Positions 42,008-53,895 of a stretch of 64,000 nt of DNA are shown here, piece after piece; the first letter of the stretch is position 1; each line of letters starts with the position of its first letter. The stretch lies in assembly GCF_003326015.1 (NCBI RefSeq), contig NZ_CP023860.1, positions 1,364,001 to 1,428,000 on the forward strand, written 5' to 3'. The translations under genes and the position numbers were made by a program. The notes beneath the pieces were generated by a model. It did no database searches and had not been told where the DNA came from. It saw nothing but the letters and a program-made list of their open reading frames with translations. Source of the stretch: Candidatus Thioglobus sp. NP1. GTDB lineage: Bacteria > Pseudomonadota > Gammaproteobacteria > PS1 > Pseudothioglobaceae.

Positions 42008-45000
42008 TTGCAACTCATTCGAAGATACACGCGCTTCGAAGCTTTAAAGTAAATTCTCTAAATCAGAGTATTAAATTAAAAACTCCAAATTTAGAAATAC
42101 TAGCTACTGAATTTATCCACTTCATTGATCTATATGAGAAACTTACTTCTAAAGATCAATCTAAGCTTGATAAACTTTTAAATTATGCGCCTCAACTAAT
42201 TAGTACTTTTGATAATGACAATATAATAGTTACCCCCCGTCTGGGAACTATATCCCCATGGTCATCAAAAGCAACTGATATAGTAAATCTATGCGGCTTA
42301 AAAGGAATCAAAAGGATTGAGCGTGGAGTTATTTATCATTTCAACAGAAAAATTTTACAGTTTGAACTCCCACAAATCCTAGATATTATCATAGATAAGA
42401 TGACTGAATCTCATCTTGAAAATCATAGTAATGCTGATTCACTTTTCAATGAACAAGAGCCAAAAAAGTTCTCTAATATTGATATTCTAAGTTCAGGTAA
42501 ATCAGCTATTGAAGAGTCTAATGGTGAGCTTGGATTAGCGTTAAGTGATAATGAGATAGACTATCTATACAATCAATTTAGTAAATTAAATAGAAATCCA
42601 AAAGATATTGAATTAATGATGTTTGCTCAAGCTAATTCTGAGCATTGTCGACATAAAATTTTTAATGCTGACTGGACAATTGACTCGGAAGAACAGGCGA
42701 TTTCATTATTTGGAATGATCAAAAATACTTACCATCAAAATCCTAGCGATCTACTTTCAGTTTATAGTGATAATTCTGCGGTCATGAGTGGATATAGATC
42801 AACTTTCTTTGAACCTGATAAAAATGGTTTATATAAATCCACTCAATTCAATAAGGCTGTATTAATGAAAGTTGAGACTCATAACCATCCTACTGCTATT
42901 GCGCCAATTCCTGGAGCTGCAACTGGATCTGGTGGTGAAATCCGAGATGAAGGAGCTACAGGAAGGGGCTCTAAACCAAAAGTAGGTCTTTGTGGGTTTT
43001 CAGTATCCAACTTAAAAATACCTAACTCTCTTAATGTCTGGGAAAAAGATTATGGAAAGCCTAAACATATTGCTTCAGCTCTGGATATTATGATAGATGC
43101 ACCCCAGGGAGCAGCAGCATTTAATAATGAGTTTGGAAGACCAAATATATGTGGTTACTTTAGAACCTATGAACAAAAAACTCAAAATAATCAAGTTAGA
43201 GGTTATCACAAACCCATTATGCTTGCAGGTGGAGTAGGAACTATAAGAGAAGACCATGTTGAAAAAGGCTCTATTTCTGCTGGTGACATAATTATTGTAT
43301 TAGGCGGCCCAGCAATGTTAATAGGCCTTGGTGGAGGTGCAGCATCTAGTGTTGGTAGTGGAGATCAAAATGAAACACTTGATTTTGCCTCTGTCCAGCG
43401 TGCCAATCCTGAAATGCAAAGACGCGCTCAAGAGGTTATTAATACGTGCACGAATCTAGGTAGTGATAATCCAATAGTTTCAATCCATGACATAGGTGCT
43501 GGCGGACTCTCTAATGGTATCCCAGAACTTGTGAATGATTCAAAAAAAGGAGCAAACCTTCATTTAAGAGAAATTCCAAATGATGAAAAAAAGATGTCTC
43601 CAATGGAGATATGGTGTAACGAATCTCAAGAAAGATATGTTATTGCTATTAAATCCAAGAGTCTTAAACTCTTTAAGGAAATATGTATAAAAGAGAGAGC
43701 ACCATTCTCTGTATTAGGTGATGCAACTGAAAATCGGCATTTAACTCTTAACGATTCATACTTTGATAATAAACCAATTGATCTTTCTATGTCATTACTT
43801 TTTGGCTCAACTCCAGTAACTCAGAAAAATGTTAAAACGGTCCCACATATCGAAAAAGAATTTAATACCAGTAATATTGATTTTACTGAAGCTTTAGAGC
43901 GTCTTCTTAAATTACCTACTATTGCTAGTAAGAATTTCTTAATTACAATTGCTGACAGATCGGTAACAGGTTTAGTTGCAAGAGATCAAATGATAGGGCC
44001 ATGGCAAGTTCCAGTTGCAGACTGTGCAATATCACTATCTGACTTTAATGGTTACCAGGGAGAGGCAATGTCAATTGGAGAGAGAACACCTTTGGCACTG
44101 ATTAATTCCGCAGCAGCTGCAAGAATGAGTGTTGGAGAATCTCTTACTAACCTGATGAGCATATATGTTGAAGATATTAATCATATAAACTTATCTGCTA
44201 ATTGGATGTGCGCAAGTGGCTTTCCTGGAGAAGACGCAAAATTATATGCAGCTGTAAAAGCTATTGGTATGGAGCTTTGTCCTGATCTTGGGCTAACTAT
44301 ACCCGTTGGAAAAGATTCAATGTCAATGACAAGTAGGTGGCATGAAGAAAATGAAGAGAAATCAGTCACTGCCCCACTCTCACTGATAATAAGTGCATTC
44401 TCTAAAATTCCTGATGCAAGAATTCAAATTACTCCTTTATTAGATATTTCTATTGAATCAGAACTCTTTTTAATAGATCTTGGACTTGGTAAAAATAGGA
44501 TGGGTGGGTCCTGCTTAGCTCAAGTATTTAATCATGTTGGTAATTTAACCCCAGATCTTGATGATCCAAAACTATTTGCTAACTTCTTTTCACTTATTAA
44601 CCAACTTAATAAGGAGAGTTTAATTAACGCCTATCATGATCGCTCTGATGGAGGAGCAATGATTTCTTTACTAGAAATGGCATTTGCATCTCATTGTGGT
44701 TTGGAAATCAATGTTTCTAACCCAATATCTGAACTATTTAATGAGGAGTTAGGTTGTGTAATTCAGATTTCTAAAAAAAATCAAGGCGAAGTCATTAACA
44801 GATTTAAACAAAATGGGCTGGATTCATATATTAAACCTATTGCCAAAATCAACAGCTCAGATGAAATCAAAATCTATCATAACAATAAGTTAATTTTTAC
44901 AGAGAAGCGAGAAGTACTTCATCATAATTGGTCTTCAACTTCATATGAAATATCTAAATTAAGAGATAATCCTATATGCTCAGAATCAGAAAATAATCAA

Positions 45001-45843
45001 TTACTTGTCAATTCTGAAGGCCTCCAAGTTCAAACTAGCTTTGATATTAATGAATCTATTAGTGCACCCTTTATTAATAGTGGAAAAAAGCCAAGGGTTG
45101 CAATATTACGGGAACAGGGAATTAATGGGCATATAGAAATGGCGGCTGCTTTTTCAAAAGCTGGCTTTGATGCAATTGACGTTCACATGAGTGAAATTCT
45201 ATCTAAAAAAATAAAACTTTCTCAGTTCCATGGGATGGTTGCTTGTGGTGGTTTTTCATATGGAGATGTTTTAGGAGCTGGGAGAGGCTGGGCTAACTCA
45301 ATTTTATTTAATAATCAGGTAAAAGATGAGTTTAGAGAATTTTTCAATAGGAAAGATAGCTTTAGTTTAGGAGTATGTAATGGTTGTCAAATGCTTTCAA
45401 ATCTCAAAGAAATAATACCTGGATCTGAGAATTGGCCTACTTTTGAGCGCAACACTTCTGAGCAATTTGAGGCTAGATTTACGAGTGTTAAAATTCAAAA
45501 GACAAACTCTCTCTTTTTTCATGATATGGAAGACTCCATTATGCCAATAGCAATAGCTCATGGAGAGGGTAAAGCTCAGTTTACTAGCAAACTAAATAAC
45601 AAAAACATTGCTATTAAATACGTAGATTATCATGGTGATAGTTCCCAGATTTATCCACATAACCCAAATGGATCAGAAAATGCTGTTGCCAGTGTTTGTA
45701 ATGATTCAGGAAGAGTAACCCTTATGATGCCTCATCCTGAACGTGTTTTTAGGTCAATTCAAAACTCATGGCATCCAAAAGAATGGGGAGAAAGATCTCC
45801 CTGGATGAGAATGTTTGAAAATGCCAGAAAATGGGTTGGCTAA
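42004..45843 (+). CDS. purL: phosphoribosylformylglycinamidine synthase (large fused form)
   Basis: 1279 residues (E. coli 1295). N-terminal PurS-like part, two AIR-synthase-like halves ([20 protein letters not shown] near 290) and a C-terminal class I glutaminase with catalytic cysteine in [10 protein letters not shown] and the HPERVFR triad end. It makes FGAM in purine synthesis. It overlaps yebC by 4 nt. Confidence 0.97.
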   Translation: MIATHSKIHALRSFKVNSLNQSIKLKTPNLEILATEFIHFIDLYEKLTSKDQSKLDKLLNYAPQLISTFDNDNIIVTPRLGTISPWSSKATDIVNLCGLKGIKRIERGVIYHFNRKILQFELPQILDIIIDKMTESHLENHSNADSLFNEQEPKKFSNIDILSSGKSAIEESNGELGLALSDNEIDYLYNQFSKLNRNPKDIELMMFAQANSEHCRHKIFNADWTIDSEEQAISLFGMIKNTYHQNPSDLLSVYSDNSAVMSGYRSTFFEPDKNGLYKSTQFNKAVLMKVETHNHPTAIAPIPGAATGSGGEIRDEGATGRGSKPKVGLCGFSVSNLKIPNSLNVWEKDYGKPKHIASALDIMIDAPQGAAAFNNEFGRPNICGYFRTYEQKTQNNQVRGYHKPIMLAGGVGTIREDHVEKGSISAGDIIIVLGGPAMLIGLGGGAASSVGSGDQNETLDFASVQRANPEMQRRAQEVINTCTNLGSDNPIVSIHDIGAGGLSNGIPELVNDSKKGANLHLREIPNDEKKMSPMEIWCNESQERYVIAIKSKSLKLFKEICIKERAPFSVLGDATENRHLTLNDSYFDNKPIDLSMSLLFGSTPVTQKNVKTVPHIEKEFNTSNIDFTEALERLLKLPTIASKNFLITIADRSVTGLVARDQMIGPWQVPVADCAISLSDFNGYQGEAMSIGERTPLALINSAAAARMSVGESLTNLMSIYVEDINHINLSANWMCASGFPGEDAKLYAAVKAIGMELCPDLGLTIPVGKDSMSMTSRWHEENEEKSVTAPLSLIISAFSKIPDARIQITPLLDISIESELFLIDLGLGKNRMGGSCLAQVFNHVGNLTPDLDDPKLFANFFSLINQLNKESLINAYHDRSDGGAMISLLEMAFASHCGLEINVSNPISELFNEELGCVIQISKKNQGEVINRFKQNGLDSYIKPIAKINSSDEIKIYHNNKLIFTEKREVLHHNWSSTSYEISKLRDNPICSESENNQLLVNSEGLQVQTSFDINESISAPFINSGKKPRVAILREQGINGHIEMAAAFSKAGFDAIDVHMSEILSKKIKLSQFHGMVACGGFSYGDVLGAGRGWANSILFNNQVKDEFREFFNRKDSFSLGVCNGCQMLSNLKEIIPGSENWPTFERNTSEQFEARFTSVKIQKTNSLFFHDMEDSIMPIAIAHGEGKAQFTSKLNNKNIAIKYVDYHGDSSQIYPHNPNGSENAVASVCNDSGRVTLMMPHPERVFRSIQNSWHPKEWGERSPWMRMFENARKWVG

Positions 45844-45873
45844 TAGCTTATGAAATTTTAATTACATAGTTGA

Positions 45874-46533
45874 ATGACACCCCATAAAATAATTAAGAGT
45901 AAGAGAAAGACGTTAAGCCTTTCAATCAATGAGAATGCTGAACTTATTGTGCGTGCACCCAATCAAATATCAAATAAAAAAATTGAAGAGTTTATTATTG
46001 AAAAATCTAAGTGGATTAATAAAAATAAGAACTTAATGCAATCTCGTATTAATGAGATGAACGATAGTGATAGTGATTATCTTTTTTTAGGCAACATTTA
46101 TCCATTAATTAAAGTTAATGAAGATCCTAATAAAATTGATTTTAATGGCACAGAATTTATTACTTCTATTGAAAACCAAGATAAATTTAAGTCATCTCTA
46201 AAGTCTTGGTATAAGATAAAGTTCAAAGAGATAGCTATTCCAAGACTTAATTATTTTTCAGATAAATATAATTTGAAAATTAATCAAGTCCGTTTTAAAA
46301 ACCAAAAAACACTTTGGGGCTCATGCTCTTCTAAAAATAATATAAATCTTAATTACCTATTAGTGATGGCACCTATGATAGTTATTGATTACGTAATAAT
46401 TCATGAACTCGTTCATACTGTTCATAAAAATCATTCAGAAAATTTTTGGAATGCCGTTGAAGTAATAATGCCAGATTATAAAAAAGCTAAGAAATGGTTA
46501 AATAAAAATGGTTATAAATTAAGAAACTTATAG
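45874..46533 (+). CDS. YgjP-like metallopeptidase (DUF45/M48-like)
   Basis: 219 residues. Zinc motif HELVH followed by KNHSENFWNAVE near the C-terminus, and the WGSCSSKNNINLNYLLVMAP block, identify the YgjP/UPF0758-unrelated DUF45 group. No signal peptide is seen, so it is probably cytoplasmic. Substrate unknown. It lies 30 nt after purL. Confidence 0.82.
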   Translation: MTPHKIIKSKRKTLSLSINENAELIVRAPNQISNKKIEEFIIEKSKWINKNKNLMQSRINEMNDSDSDYLFLGNIYPLIKVNEDPNKIDFNGTEFITSIENQDKFKSSLKSWYKIKFKEIAIPRLNYFSDKYNLKINQVRFKNQKTLWGSCSSKNNINLNYLLVMAPMIVIDYVIIHELVHTVHKNHSENFWNAVEVIMPDYKKAKKWLNKNGYKLRNL

Positions 46534-46534
46534 T

Positions 46535-46861
46535 CTATTTATTATAACTTTCAACTGCTTCTTCCATAGCAGCTTTCAATGAATCTTGCTCTGCCATTTC
46601 AATAATAATATCACCACCACCAACTAACTCAGAATTGAAATAAATTTGTGGGAATGTTGGCCAATCAGCAAAATCTGGTAGGCTCTGAAATACTTCTTGA
46701 TCTTCAAAAACATTGACAAAAGCAAACTCAACACCAGTTGAAGCCAAGGTTTGAGAAGCGCGAGCAGAAAAACCGCACTGAGGAAACTGAGGGGTTCCCT
46801 TCATATAAATCACAATAGCAGCACTATCAACCTGTTTTTGAATTTTTTCTAATACGTCCAA
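46535..46861 (-). CDS. grxD: monothiol glutaredoxin (Grx4 type)
   Basis: 108 residues. Active site CGFS with C29 in PQFPQCGFSA; TFPQIYFNSELVGGGDI binds glutathione. These proteins carry 2Fe-2S clusters. With nfuA it forms part of the Fe-S delivery set of this window. Confidence 0.95.
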   Translation of the reverse strand: MDVLEKIQKQVDSAAIVIYMKGTPQFPQCGFSARASQTLASTGVEFAFVNVFEDQEVFQSLPDFADWPTFPQIYFNSELVGGGDIIIEMAEQDSLKAAMEEAVESYNK

Positions 46862-46933
46862 TTTAACACTCCAAATATTTTTTATTACTATTTTAGTATA
46901 GTATCAAGCTCACTGTGATGATACATTCAACAA

Positions 46934-47524
46934 TTAATGTTTAATTGCTTGCGAAACAACATACTTTTGCCCTTGCTTTAATTTTTTATAGTTTCCAAAT
47001 ACTGATTTAAAGTTACTCTTAATAAAATCTTTAAGGCCATTAATTGAAACAATAGTAATTTTGCCACCAGGTTTTAAGGAATCCAGAGCATCATAAAGAA
47101 CTATTGAGAGTTGCTCACGGCCAACTTTTGCAGGAATATTTGAAATAATCTGATCAAACTTTATATCATCAGGGACTTCATTAAAGGCATCTGATAGATA
47201 GGCATTTACATTAGTAAGATTGTTTAATTTTGCATTCAAATTAGTAAGTTCTACTGCCACAAAATCCTTATCAATCATATGAATATGCCCTTTTGAACAA
47301 TGCTTTGCAAGAGCAAGCCCTATTGGACCATAACCACAACCTAAATCAAGGCAAACATCATCTTCATTTACACTTAGATACTTCATTAAAAGCATGGTCC
47401 CATCATCAATTGCCCTTGGACTAAATAATCCCCATCTAGTATGTAAACTAAGATTGTAATCAAATAAATTTACATCAAGAATTATGTCTTTTTTTAACTT
47501 TAAAATGTCTTTACGTTCAAACAT
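46934..47524 (-). CDS. RsmC-like class I methyltransferase
   Basis: 196 residues. Motif I DLGCGYGPIGLALAKH (near 61-76), an acidic motif II MIDKD, and ISNIPAKVG in place of the NPPF motif of 16S/23S guanine methyltransferases. This resembles the C-terminal domain of RsmC/RlmG without the N-terminal pseudo-domain. N-I-P-A instead of N-P-P-F is unusual for base-amine methylation, so the target is uncertain. It lies 4 bp after trhO. Confidence 0.78.
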   Translation of the reverse strand: MFERKDILKLKKDIILDVNLFDYNLSLHTRWGLFSPRAIDDGTMLLMKYLSVNEDDVCLDLGCGYGPIGLALAKHCSKGHIHMIDKDFVAVELTNLNAKLNNLTNVNAYLSDAFNEVPDDIKFDQIISNIPAKVGREQLSIVLYDALDSLKPGGKITIVSINGLKDFIKSNFKSVFGNYKKLKQGQKYVVSQAIKH

Positions 47525-47528
47525 TGAT

Positions 47529-48470
47529 TTACCTTTTTTTAATTTTATTTGAAATTATTTTATGAGCCTCATCACCAATATGACTTTCTCCTCGAGCCTT
47601 TGCCAGTTGGACTTGTTTTTCTCTTTCTCGATATCGACTTATCTGAGAAGTATTTTTAGATCCATAACAACGCGGGCATGAAGACCCTTTTTCAAAGTGT
47701 GGATGAGCCATATCCTCCTCTGTAATTGGAAACCTACAAGCATGGCACTGGTCGTATTTACCCAACTCAAGGTTATGTTTAACCGCAACTCTGTCATCAA
47801 AAACAAAGCATTCACCCTCCCATAAACTCTTATCTTCTTGAACCTCTTCTAGGTATTTTAGAATACCACCCTGCAAATGATAAACATTTTTAAATCCCTC
47901 TGACTTTAAATAGGCCGTGGACTTTTCACATCGGATTCCACCCGTACAAAACATTGCAATTTTTTTATTTCTATATTTTTCTAAATTAGTTTTGCTATAA
48001 CTTGGAAACTCTCGAAAAGTTTCTGTATTTGGATTAATAGCACCTTTAAAGGTTCCAATCTCATATTCATAATTATTACGAGTATCAATTAAAACAACTT
48101 CAGGATCATTTATGAGTTCATTCCAATCTGATGGCTTAACATAAGTTCCAGATGAATAAAGAGGATCAATATTTGAAATCCCTAAGGTAACAATCTCTTT
48201 TTTTAACTTAACTTTGAGTCTTTTAAATGGTATTTTTTTACTATAAGAATATTTATGCTCCAGATTATTAAGTCTTTGATCTAATCGAAGATAATCAAGG
48301 ACCTTATTAATACTTTCTTTTTCACCAGATATTGTTCCATTAATTCCTTCTCTTGCAAGTAATACCGTCCCTTTGATATCAAGAGACTGCATAAATCTCT
48401 TTAAAGGTTCTTGTATTTTTTCAAAATCATCAAGTCTAGCAAATTTATACAGAGCACAAACTGTTAGCAT
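47529..48470 (-). CDS. trhO: tRNA uridine 5-oxyacetic acid hydroxylase (rhodanese family)
   Basis: 313 residues, TrhO/YceA type. It hydroxylates U34 of certain tRNAs. The rhodanese domain has cysteines C175 and C181 in FCTGGIRC, and the C-terminus carries a cysteine-rich CHACRFP...CPRC pair. [12 protein letters not shown]-like [12 protein letters not shown] near 38-49 is diagnostic. Confidence 0.93.
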   Translation of the reverse strand: MLTVCALYKFARLDDFEKIQEPLKRFMQSLDIKGTVLLAREGINGTISGEKESINKVLDYLRLDQRLNNLEHKYSYSKKIPFKRLKVKLKKEIVTLGISNIDPLYSSGTYVKPSDWNELINDPEVVLIDTRNNYEYEIGTFKGAINPNTETFREFPSYSKTNLEKYRNKKIAMFCTGGIRCEKSTAYLKSEGFKNVYHLQGGILKYLEEVQEDKSLWEGECFVFDDRVAVKHNLELGKYDQCHACRFPITEEDMAHPHFEKGSSCPRCYGSKNTSQISRYREREKQVQLAKARGESHIGDEAHKIISNKIKKR

Positions 48471-48596
48471 ATTAATTAAAAATAAAAATAATGTAATAAT
48501 TTTACTAGCCAGTAATATTGTTTTAAGTCTTTTTTAGAGAATCATAAAAGCTTAAATACAACTCTTTGGCTTAAGTATTTTCAATTATGAGGAGTG

Positions 48597-48602
48597 TATA
48601 AT
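48597..48602 (+). promoter_or_regulatory. -10 box (TATAAT) upstream of dxs
   Basis: A TATAAT preceded by TG lies 45 bp before the dxs start, in a 177-bp gap shared with divergent trhO. No good -35 is seen at 17 bp. Confidence 0.4.
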
Positions 48603-48647
48603 GTCTCCCTTTGCTCGACATCATTAAGCTGAACAATTAACTCAATA

Positions 48648-50450
48648 ATGCTAGAAAATATTCAAAAACCAAGTGATATAAAAGGCCTTAGCATTGAAGA
48701 ATTAAATATTCTTGCTGACGAAATTAAATCATTTCTTGTAGATAGTCTTGAGAAGACTGGAGGTCATCTTAGCTCCAATCTTGGGACAATCGAATTGACC
48801 TTAGCCATGCATTATGTTTTTGACACACCAAATGATACTTTTGTTTGGGATGTTGGTCATCAAGCATATACGCATAAAATTCTTACAGGCAGGAAAGAGT
48901 TAATGTCTACATTACGTCAAAAAGATGGCTTGTCAGGGTTTACCAAAAGAAGTGAAAGTGAACATGATGCATTTGGTGCTGGTCATTCCTCAACGTCTAT
49001 AAGTGCAGCTCTTGGAATTGCAATTGCAAACCAACTTAAACAAAATTTAGACACTTCTATAGCAGTTATTGGTGATGGTGCGTTGACAGGTGGTATGTCT
49101 TTTGAAGCTCTTAATCATGCAGGCGATACTGATGCTAATCTTCTAATAATTCTTAATGATAACGATATGTCTATCTCAAAGAATGTTGGTGCCTTAAGTA
49201 AATACTTAACCAGACTAATTTCTGGAAAAATTTATTCAACTATGAAGTCTAAATCTCTGAAATTTTTGGAAAGACTCCCAAATGTTCAAAAATTTGCAAA
49301 GCGATCAGAAGAGCATTTAAAAGGCATGTTTTTGCCAGGAACATTATTTGAGGAATTGGGTATTGACTATTTTGGACCAATTGATGGTCATGATATTTCA
49401 ATATTAATTAAGACTCTTCAAAATCTAAAAAATCTTGAAAAACCTCGAATACTTCATATTATTACAAAAAAAGGGCATGGCGTTAAAGCTGCTGAAGATA
49501 ATCCTTTAAAATTTCATGGTATTTCTCCACCATCAAGTTCAACTAATAATTTTCCAAGTTATAGCAGTGTTTTTGGTGAATGGCTTTGTAATACTGCAGG
49601 AAATGATGAAAGACTTATTGGGATTACACCTGCCATGTCTGAAGGATCTGGTATGGTTAACTTCTCGAATAAGTTTCCTGAGCGCTTCATTGATGTTGCA
49701 ATTGCTGAGCAGCATGCAGTTACTCTTGCTGGAGGAATGGCGACAAAAGGATTAAAACCTGTGGTAGCTATTTACTCAACATTTCTTCAACGAGGATATG
49801 ATCAGTTAATTCATGATATTGCCCTTCAAAATCTAAATGTTATTTTTGCAATTGATAGAGCTGGACTTGTTGGTGCAGATGGAGCAACTCATGCAGGAAT
49901 CTTTGATATAAGTTTTTTAAGATGTATTCCAAATATAGTTATTTTGGCTCCTAGCTCCTCTATTGAAATGTACAAGGCGCTTAATGCTTCTCATAATTTA
50001 AATGGGCCTGTTTGTGTTAGATTCCCAAGAGGCAAGTCATCAGTTGAAGATTTTGTTACAGATGATGAAATTGAAATTGGAAAAGCTCATATTATAAGAA
50101 CTGGTATTGATATTGTAATTTTTGCTTTTGGAAATATGGTAGAGCCATCAATGATTGCTGCAGAAGAGGTTAATGCAACTGTTATTGATATGAGATTTAT
50201 TAAACCTTTGGATGAAAAATTAATTATTGAACTTGCAAGTGTTAATAAAAAACTGATTTCAATTGAAGATAATGTAATTTCTGGTGGTGCTGGAAGTGCA
50301 ATCAATGAAGTGCTTCAAAAGAATAGTATCAAAACTCCACTCCATATCCTTGGTGTTCCAGATTTTGTTACAGAACATGGATCACAAAAAGAGCTTTATG
50401 AGCTTTATGGCTTAAATGCCAAACACATTATCAAGGTTTGTAAAAGTTAA
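48648..50450 (+). CDS. dxs: 1-deoxy-D-xylulose-5-phosphate synthase
   Basis: 600 residues (E. coli 620). First step of the MEP isoprenoid pathway, TPP-dependent. GHLSSNLGTIELT, the TPP site GDGALTGGMSFEALNHAG, and AEQHAVTLAGGMA with the conserved glutamate and histidine are all present. ispG of the same pathway lies close by at 50919. Its stop overlaps the next ATG as TAATG. Confidence 0.95.
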   Translation: MLENIQKPSDIKGLSIEELNILADEIKSFLVDSLEKTGGHLSSNLGTIELTLAMHYVFDTPNDTFVWDVGHQAYTHKILTGRKELMSTLRQKDGLSGFTKRSESEHDAFGAGHSSTSISAALGIAIANQLKQNLDTSIAVIGDGALTGGMSFEALNHAGDTDANLLIILNDNDMSISKNVGALSKYLTRLISGKIYSTMKSKSLKFLERLPNVQKFAKRSEEHLKGMFLPGTLFEELGIDYFGPIDGHDISILIKTLQNLKNLEKPRILHIITKKGHGVKAAEDNPLKFHGISPPSSSTNNFPSYSSVFGEWLCNTAGNDERLIGITPAMSEGSGMVNFSNKFPERFIDVAIAEQHAVTLAGGMATKGLKPVVAIYSTFLQRGYDQLIHDIALQNLNVIFAIDRAGLVGADGATHAGIFDISFLRCIPNIVILAPSSSIEMYKALNASHNLNGPVCVRFPRGKSSVEDFVTDDEIEIGKAHIIRTGIDIVIFAFGNMVEPSMIAAEEVNATVIDMRFIKPLDEKLIIELASVNKKLISIEDNVISGGAGSAINEVLQKNSIKTPLHILGVPDFVTEHGSQKELYELYGLNAKHIIKVCKS

Positions 50451-50935
50451 TGAAAAAGATTTTTAATAAGTACAGTCTTAAACCTGAGCAAGTTAATCTA
50501 GGATGGTTCAATAAATATTTACATAAAGAAGTAATATGGAAATGGAATAAGCAAACAATCTCTAGAGCATTTGCTATTGGACTCTTTTGTGCATTTATTC
50601 CTCTCCCAATGCATACATTATTAGCAGGAATTTTAGCTATAGCTTTCTCCGCAAATATTTTACTTGCAATGTTTTTAGTTTGGATAAACAATCCAATTAC
50701 AATGGTTCCTATTTATTTCTTTGAGTATAAATTAGGCTCCTCAATTATTGGTATTGAAATGGACCCTAATATCAATTTTTCTCTAAATTATTTTATTGAT
50801 AATCTTGCAACTGCAACATTTGCAATTTGGGCAGGAGGAATAATTGTATCTTCCTTAATCGGAATTATTGGATATGCGTGTATTATCTCTATTTATAAAT
50901 ATAAGGCATTAAAAAGACTTAAACATTGGAAATAG
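50450..50935 (+). CDS. DUF2062 family membrane protein
   Basis: 161 residues with three hydrophobic segments (about 45-62, 68-88, 120-150). The [20 protein letters not shown] motif identifies DUF2062. Function unknown. It is translationally coupled to dxs through TAATG, and its last 17 nt overlap the convergent ispG end. Confidence 0.82.
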   Translation: MKKIFNKYSLKPEQVNLGWFNKYLHKEVIWKWNKQTISRAFAIGLFCAFIPLPMHTLLAGILAIAFSANILLAMFLVWINNPITMVPIYFFEYKLGSSIIGIEMDPNINFSLNYFIDNLATATFAIWAGGIIVSSLIGIIGYACIISIYKYKALKRLKHWK

Positions 50936-52001
50936 GGATGCGCCTTCTTATATTAGCCTCAAGTGTGTCAACTAAGGCTTTATTATCAACCTTACTGTGA
51001 GTTTTTCCATCAATATATAGTAAATTTGGTGAACCGCCAGTTACTCCAACACTAACCTCTTTAGCCTCACCAGGCCCATTAACAACGCAACCAATGACAG
51101 CTACATCAATTGGATCAGTAATGTCCTCTAAGCGTGACTCAAGCTCATTTACTACTGAAATAACATCAAATTTTTGTCTTGAGCACGATGGGCATGCAAT
51201 TAAATTAACACCTTTTTTTCTTAAATTGAGTGATTTTAAGATATCAAAGCCAACCTTTATTTCATCAACTGGATCTGAAGCAAGCGAGACCCTAATAGTG
51301 TCTCCAATACCTTCGCTTAATAAAATCCCCATTCCAATTGATGATTTAACTGCCCCAGAACGAAATGATCCAGCTTCAGTTATACCTAAATGCAGAGGAT
51401 TCTCAATCTGTGAAGCTAATTGTTGATATGCAAATACTGTCATGAAAACCTCAGAAGCTTTAAGGGAGACCTTATAGTTATTAAAATCCAGTTTATCAAG
51501 TATATCAATATGCCTAAAAGCAGACTCCACCATAGCCTCTGGGGTGGGCTCAGTATATTTTTTTTGTAAATCTTTTTCTAAGGAACCAGCATTAACGCCA
51601 ACACGAATTGGTATTCCATTATCTTTTGCTGCAGCAACAACCTCTTTAATTCTATCTTCTTTACCAATATTTCCTGGATTAATACGTAAGCAATCTGCTC
51701 CATATTTAGCTACCTTTAAAGCAATCTTATAATCAAAATGAATATCGGTAATTAATGGAACATTAACATTTTTTTTAATTTTTTTGAAAGCTTCAGCAGC
51801 CTCCATAGTTGGTATTGAAACCCTGACCAAATCAGCTCCTGCATTCTCAAGAGAGAGTATTTGAGAAACTGTAGATTCAACATCACAAGTATCTGTATTT
51901 GTCATACTTTGAACACTAATTGGTGCGCCACCACCAATAGCTACGTCGCCTACAAATATCTGCCGAGAAACTCTTCTTTTAATTTTGTGTGTTTGTTTCA
52001 T
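50919..52001 (-). CDS. ispG: 4-hydroxy-3-methylbut-2-enyl diphosphate synthase
   Basis: 360 residues. Fe-S enzyme of the MEP pathway. The N-terminal [20 protein letters not shown] block binds substrate and the C-terminal [11 protein letters not shown] with a later cysteine ([12 protein letters not shown]) binds the 4Fe-4S cluster. It overlaps the upstream small membrane-protein gene by 23 nt. Confidence 0.95.
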   Translation of the reverse strand: MKQTHKIKRRVSRQIFVGDVAIGGGAPISVQSMTNTDTCDVESTVSQILSLENAGADLVRVSIPTMEAAEAFKKIKKNVNVPLITDIHFDYKIALKVAKYGADCLRINPGNIGKEDRIKEVVAAAKDNGIPIRVGVNAGSLEKDLQKKYTEPTPEAMVESAFRHIDILDKLDFNNYKVSLKASEVFMTVFAYQQLASQIENPLHLGITEAGSFRSGAVKSSIGMGILLSEGIGDTIRVSLASDPVDEIKVGFDILKSLNLRKKGVNLIACPSCSRQKFDVISVVNELESRLEDITDPIDVAVIGCVVNGPGEAKEVSVGVTGGSPNLLYIDGKTHSKVDNKALVDTLEANIRRRIPISNV

Positions 52002-52272
52002 AGGTACTTATAACTTCATCAAGGTTTTCAGTTTTACTCTCAACGTTTGGTATTGAATTTGATTCATCAGATTCACCAATAACGGTATCTTGAATTTCAA
52101 CTAGAGAACTAGGCTTGCTAATAATTATTGATTTTGACTTACTTTTACCAAGATCTATATCTTGAAAATAATACCAGATACTACCAAAAATTAAAAAAAA
52201 CAAAAATAGCCAAATTAACCTTCTAAGAATTGGCTTCCTCTTTCTAGGATAGTAATTGATTCCGTCCAGCAT
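51979..52272 (-). CDS. small single-pass membrane protein, function unknown
   Basis: 97 residues. A basic N-terminus ([13 protein letters not shown]) precedes one helix (residues 19-37, [18 protein letters not shown]), then a Ser/Glu/Asn-rich tail, presumably periplasmic. It overlaps rlmN by 29 nt and ispG by 23 nt. In many gammaproteobacteria the slot between rlmN and ispG holds pilF/rodZ. The basic-helix-low-complexity order fits a RodZ middle section, but the HTH domain is absent. A reduced RodZ is speculative. Confidence 0.6.
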   Translation of the reverse strand: MLDGINYYPRKRKPILRRLIWLFLFFLIFGSIWYYFQDIDLGKSKSKSIIISKPSSLVEIQDTVIGESDESNSIPNVESKTENLDEVISTYETNTQN

Positions 52273-53338
52273 TTCGTCTACTCTTATCTAGTACTTTTCC
52301 AGCAAGTTGACCACAGGCTGCATCAACATCATCACCCCTAGTTCGCCTTGTTGTCGTTCTGATTCCAGAACGAAATAAAACATCTTGGAATTTATCAATA
52401 GTACTCTCTTTTGAAGTCTGATATTTGGTTTCTGGAAATGGATTAAAGGGGATTAAATTTACCTTAGCTGATTCGCCTTTAAACCAATAATTTAGCAGTT
52501 TTGAAAGAGATCGAGCATGCTCAACAGAATCATTAACTCCTTCAAGCATAACATATTCAAACAATACATGTCTCTCTTGAGTCCCAGCATTTAAATAATA
52601 ATGACAAGCCTTCATTAGCTCTTTAATTGGATATTTTTGATTAATTGGAACAAGGACATCTCTTAATTCATCATTAGAAGCATGCAAAGAAATAGCCAGA
52701 CTAACTGGGACCTTGTCTGACATTCTCAATAATGCGGGAACGATACCTGAAGATGAAACAGTCACTCGCCTCCTAGATAGTCCAAAGGCCCAATCATCTA
52801 ATAAAAGCTCACAAGCATCATATACTGGGCTTTCATTAAGTAAAGGTTCGCCCATTCCCATAAATACAACATTAGAAATACGTTTTTTTGATTCTTTTAG
52901 GTGATTCTGAGCAATTAATACTTGTGCAATAATTTCATACGACTTTAAATTTCGGTTAAAACCTTGATATCCAGTCGAACAAAAAGTGCAAGCAAGTGCG
53001 CAGCCAACCTGAGAAGAAATACACAATGTCCCTCTGTCTTTTTGAGGAATATAAACTGTTTCAATATGATTTTCTTCACCTAGCTTAATTACCCACTTGA
53101 TAACGCCATCTTTTGAGTTATTTATGGAGACAACCTCTGGCAATTCTAATGATGCTATTGCTCTAAGTTTTTGTCTCAAATCCTTTGAAAAGTTATGCAT
53201 ATCATCAAAATTACTTGCACCTTGATGATATATCCATTGCATAATTTGCTTTGTACGAAATGGTTTTTCGTCTAAGTCAGAAAAAAACTTTTTAAACTGT
53301 TCTTGTGTAAGACCTAATAAGTTTTGTTTTTCTAACAT
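52244..53338 (-). CDS. rlmN: dual-specificity 23S rRNA/tRNA adenine-C2 methyltransferase
   Basis: 364 residues, radical SAM. Cluster cysteines in CALACTFCSTGYQGFNRNL (CX3CX2C), the mechanistic cysteine in the C-terminal VDAACGQLAG, and an earlier acceptor-cysteine region are consistent with RlmN. It modifies A2503 of 23S rRNA and A37 of some tRNAs. It follows ndk, the common order. Confidence 0.95.
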   Translation of the reverse strand: MLEKQNLLGLTQEQFKKFFSDLDEKPFRTKQIMQWIYHQGASNFDDMHNFSKDLRQKLRAIASLELPEVVSINNSKDGVIKWVIKLGEENHIETVYIPQKDRGTLCISSQVGCALACTFCSTGYQGFNRNLKSYEIIAQVLIAQNHLKESKKRISNVVFMGMGEPLLNESPVYDACELLLDDWAFGLSRRRVTVSSSGIVPALLRMSDKVPVSLAISLHASNDELRDVLVPINQKYPIKELMKACHYYLNAGTQERHVLFEYVMLEGVNDSVEHARSLSKLLNYWFKGESAKVNLIPFNPFPETKYQTSKESTIDKFQDVLFRSGIRTTTRRTRGDDVDAACGQLAGKVLDKSRRNAGRNQLLS

Positions 53339-53361
53339 ATAAAGAAATTATCTCTAGTTAA

Positions 53362-53787
53362 TTATCTAGTTCTTGGGCAAACACCATCTTCACCAAAGAA
53401 GTAAGCTATTTCAATAGCAGCATTTTCTTGAGAGTCTGAACCATGGACAGCATTCTCATCTAAAGATTCTGCAAAATCAGCTCTAATAGTTCCAGAATCA
53501 GCTTCTTTTGGATTAGTAGCACCCATTATTTCACGATGCTTAGAAACTGCATTCTCACCTTCAAGTACCTGAATCATTACTGGCCCAGATGTCATAAAAC
53601 TCATTAAATCATTAAAAAAAGGTCTATCTTGATGCACAGCATAAAAGCCTCCAGCCATGTCCTTATCCAAATGAATCATTTTGGATGCAAGAATTTTAAA
53701 ACCAGCATTTTCAAAGCGTGAATATATTTCACCAATTACATTCTTAGCTACTGCGTCTGGCTTAATTATTGATAAAGTTCGTTCCAT
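53362..53787 (-). CDS. ndk: nucleoside diphosphate kinase
   Basis: 141 residues. Catalytic histidine H115 in [22 protein letters not shown] at the N-terminus is typical. It balances NTP pools. It has a good ribosome site (TTGGAGGATA) and precedes rlmN on the minus strand. Confidence 0.96.
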   Translation of the reverse strand: MERTLSIIKPDAVAKNVIGEIYSRFENAGFKILASKMIHLDKDMAGGFYAVHQDRPFFNDLMSFMTSGPVMIQVLEGENAVSKHREIMGATNPKEADSGTIRADFAESLDENAVHGSDSQENAAIEIAYFFGEDGVCPRTR

Positions 53788-53895
53788 GAATATCCTCCAA
53801 ATATCTAAAAAGCGGCTATTTTACCATGTGGATTAATATTTCTTCAGTTTAGAAATAAAAACGATTTACTTCTTACAAAATAGTTATTAGCTTAT

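Noticed and set aside
48597-48640. Structured leader or riboswitch (TPP) upstream of dxs
   Set aside because: Only a -10-like box is visible; no conserved riboswitch core could be found.
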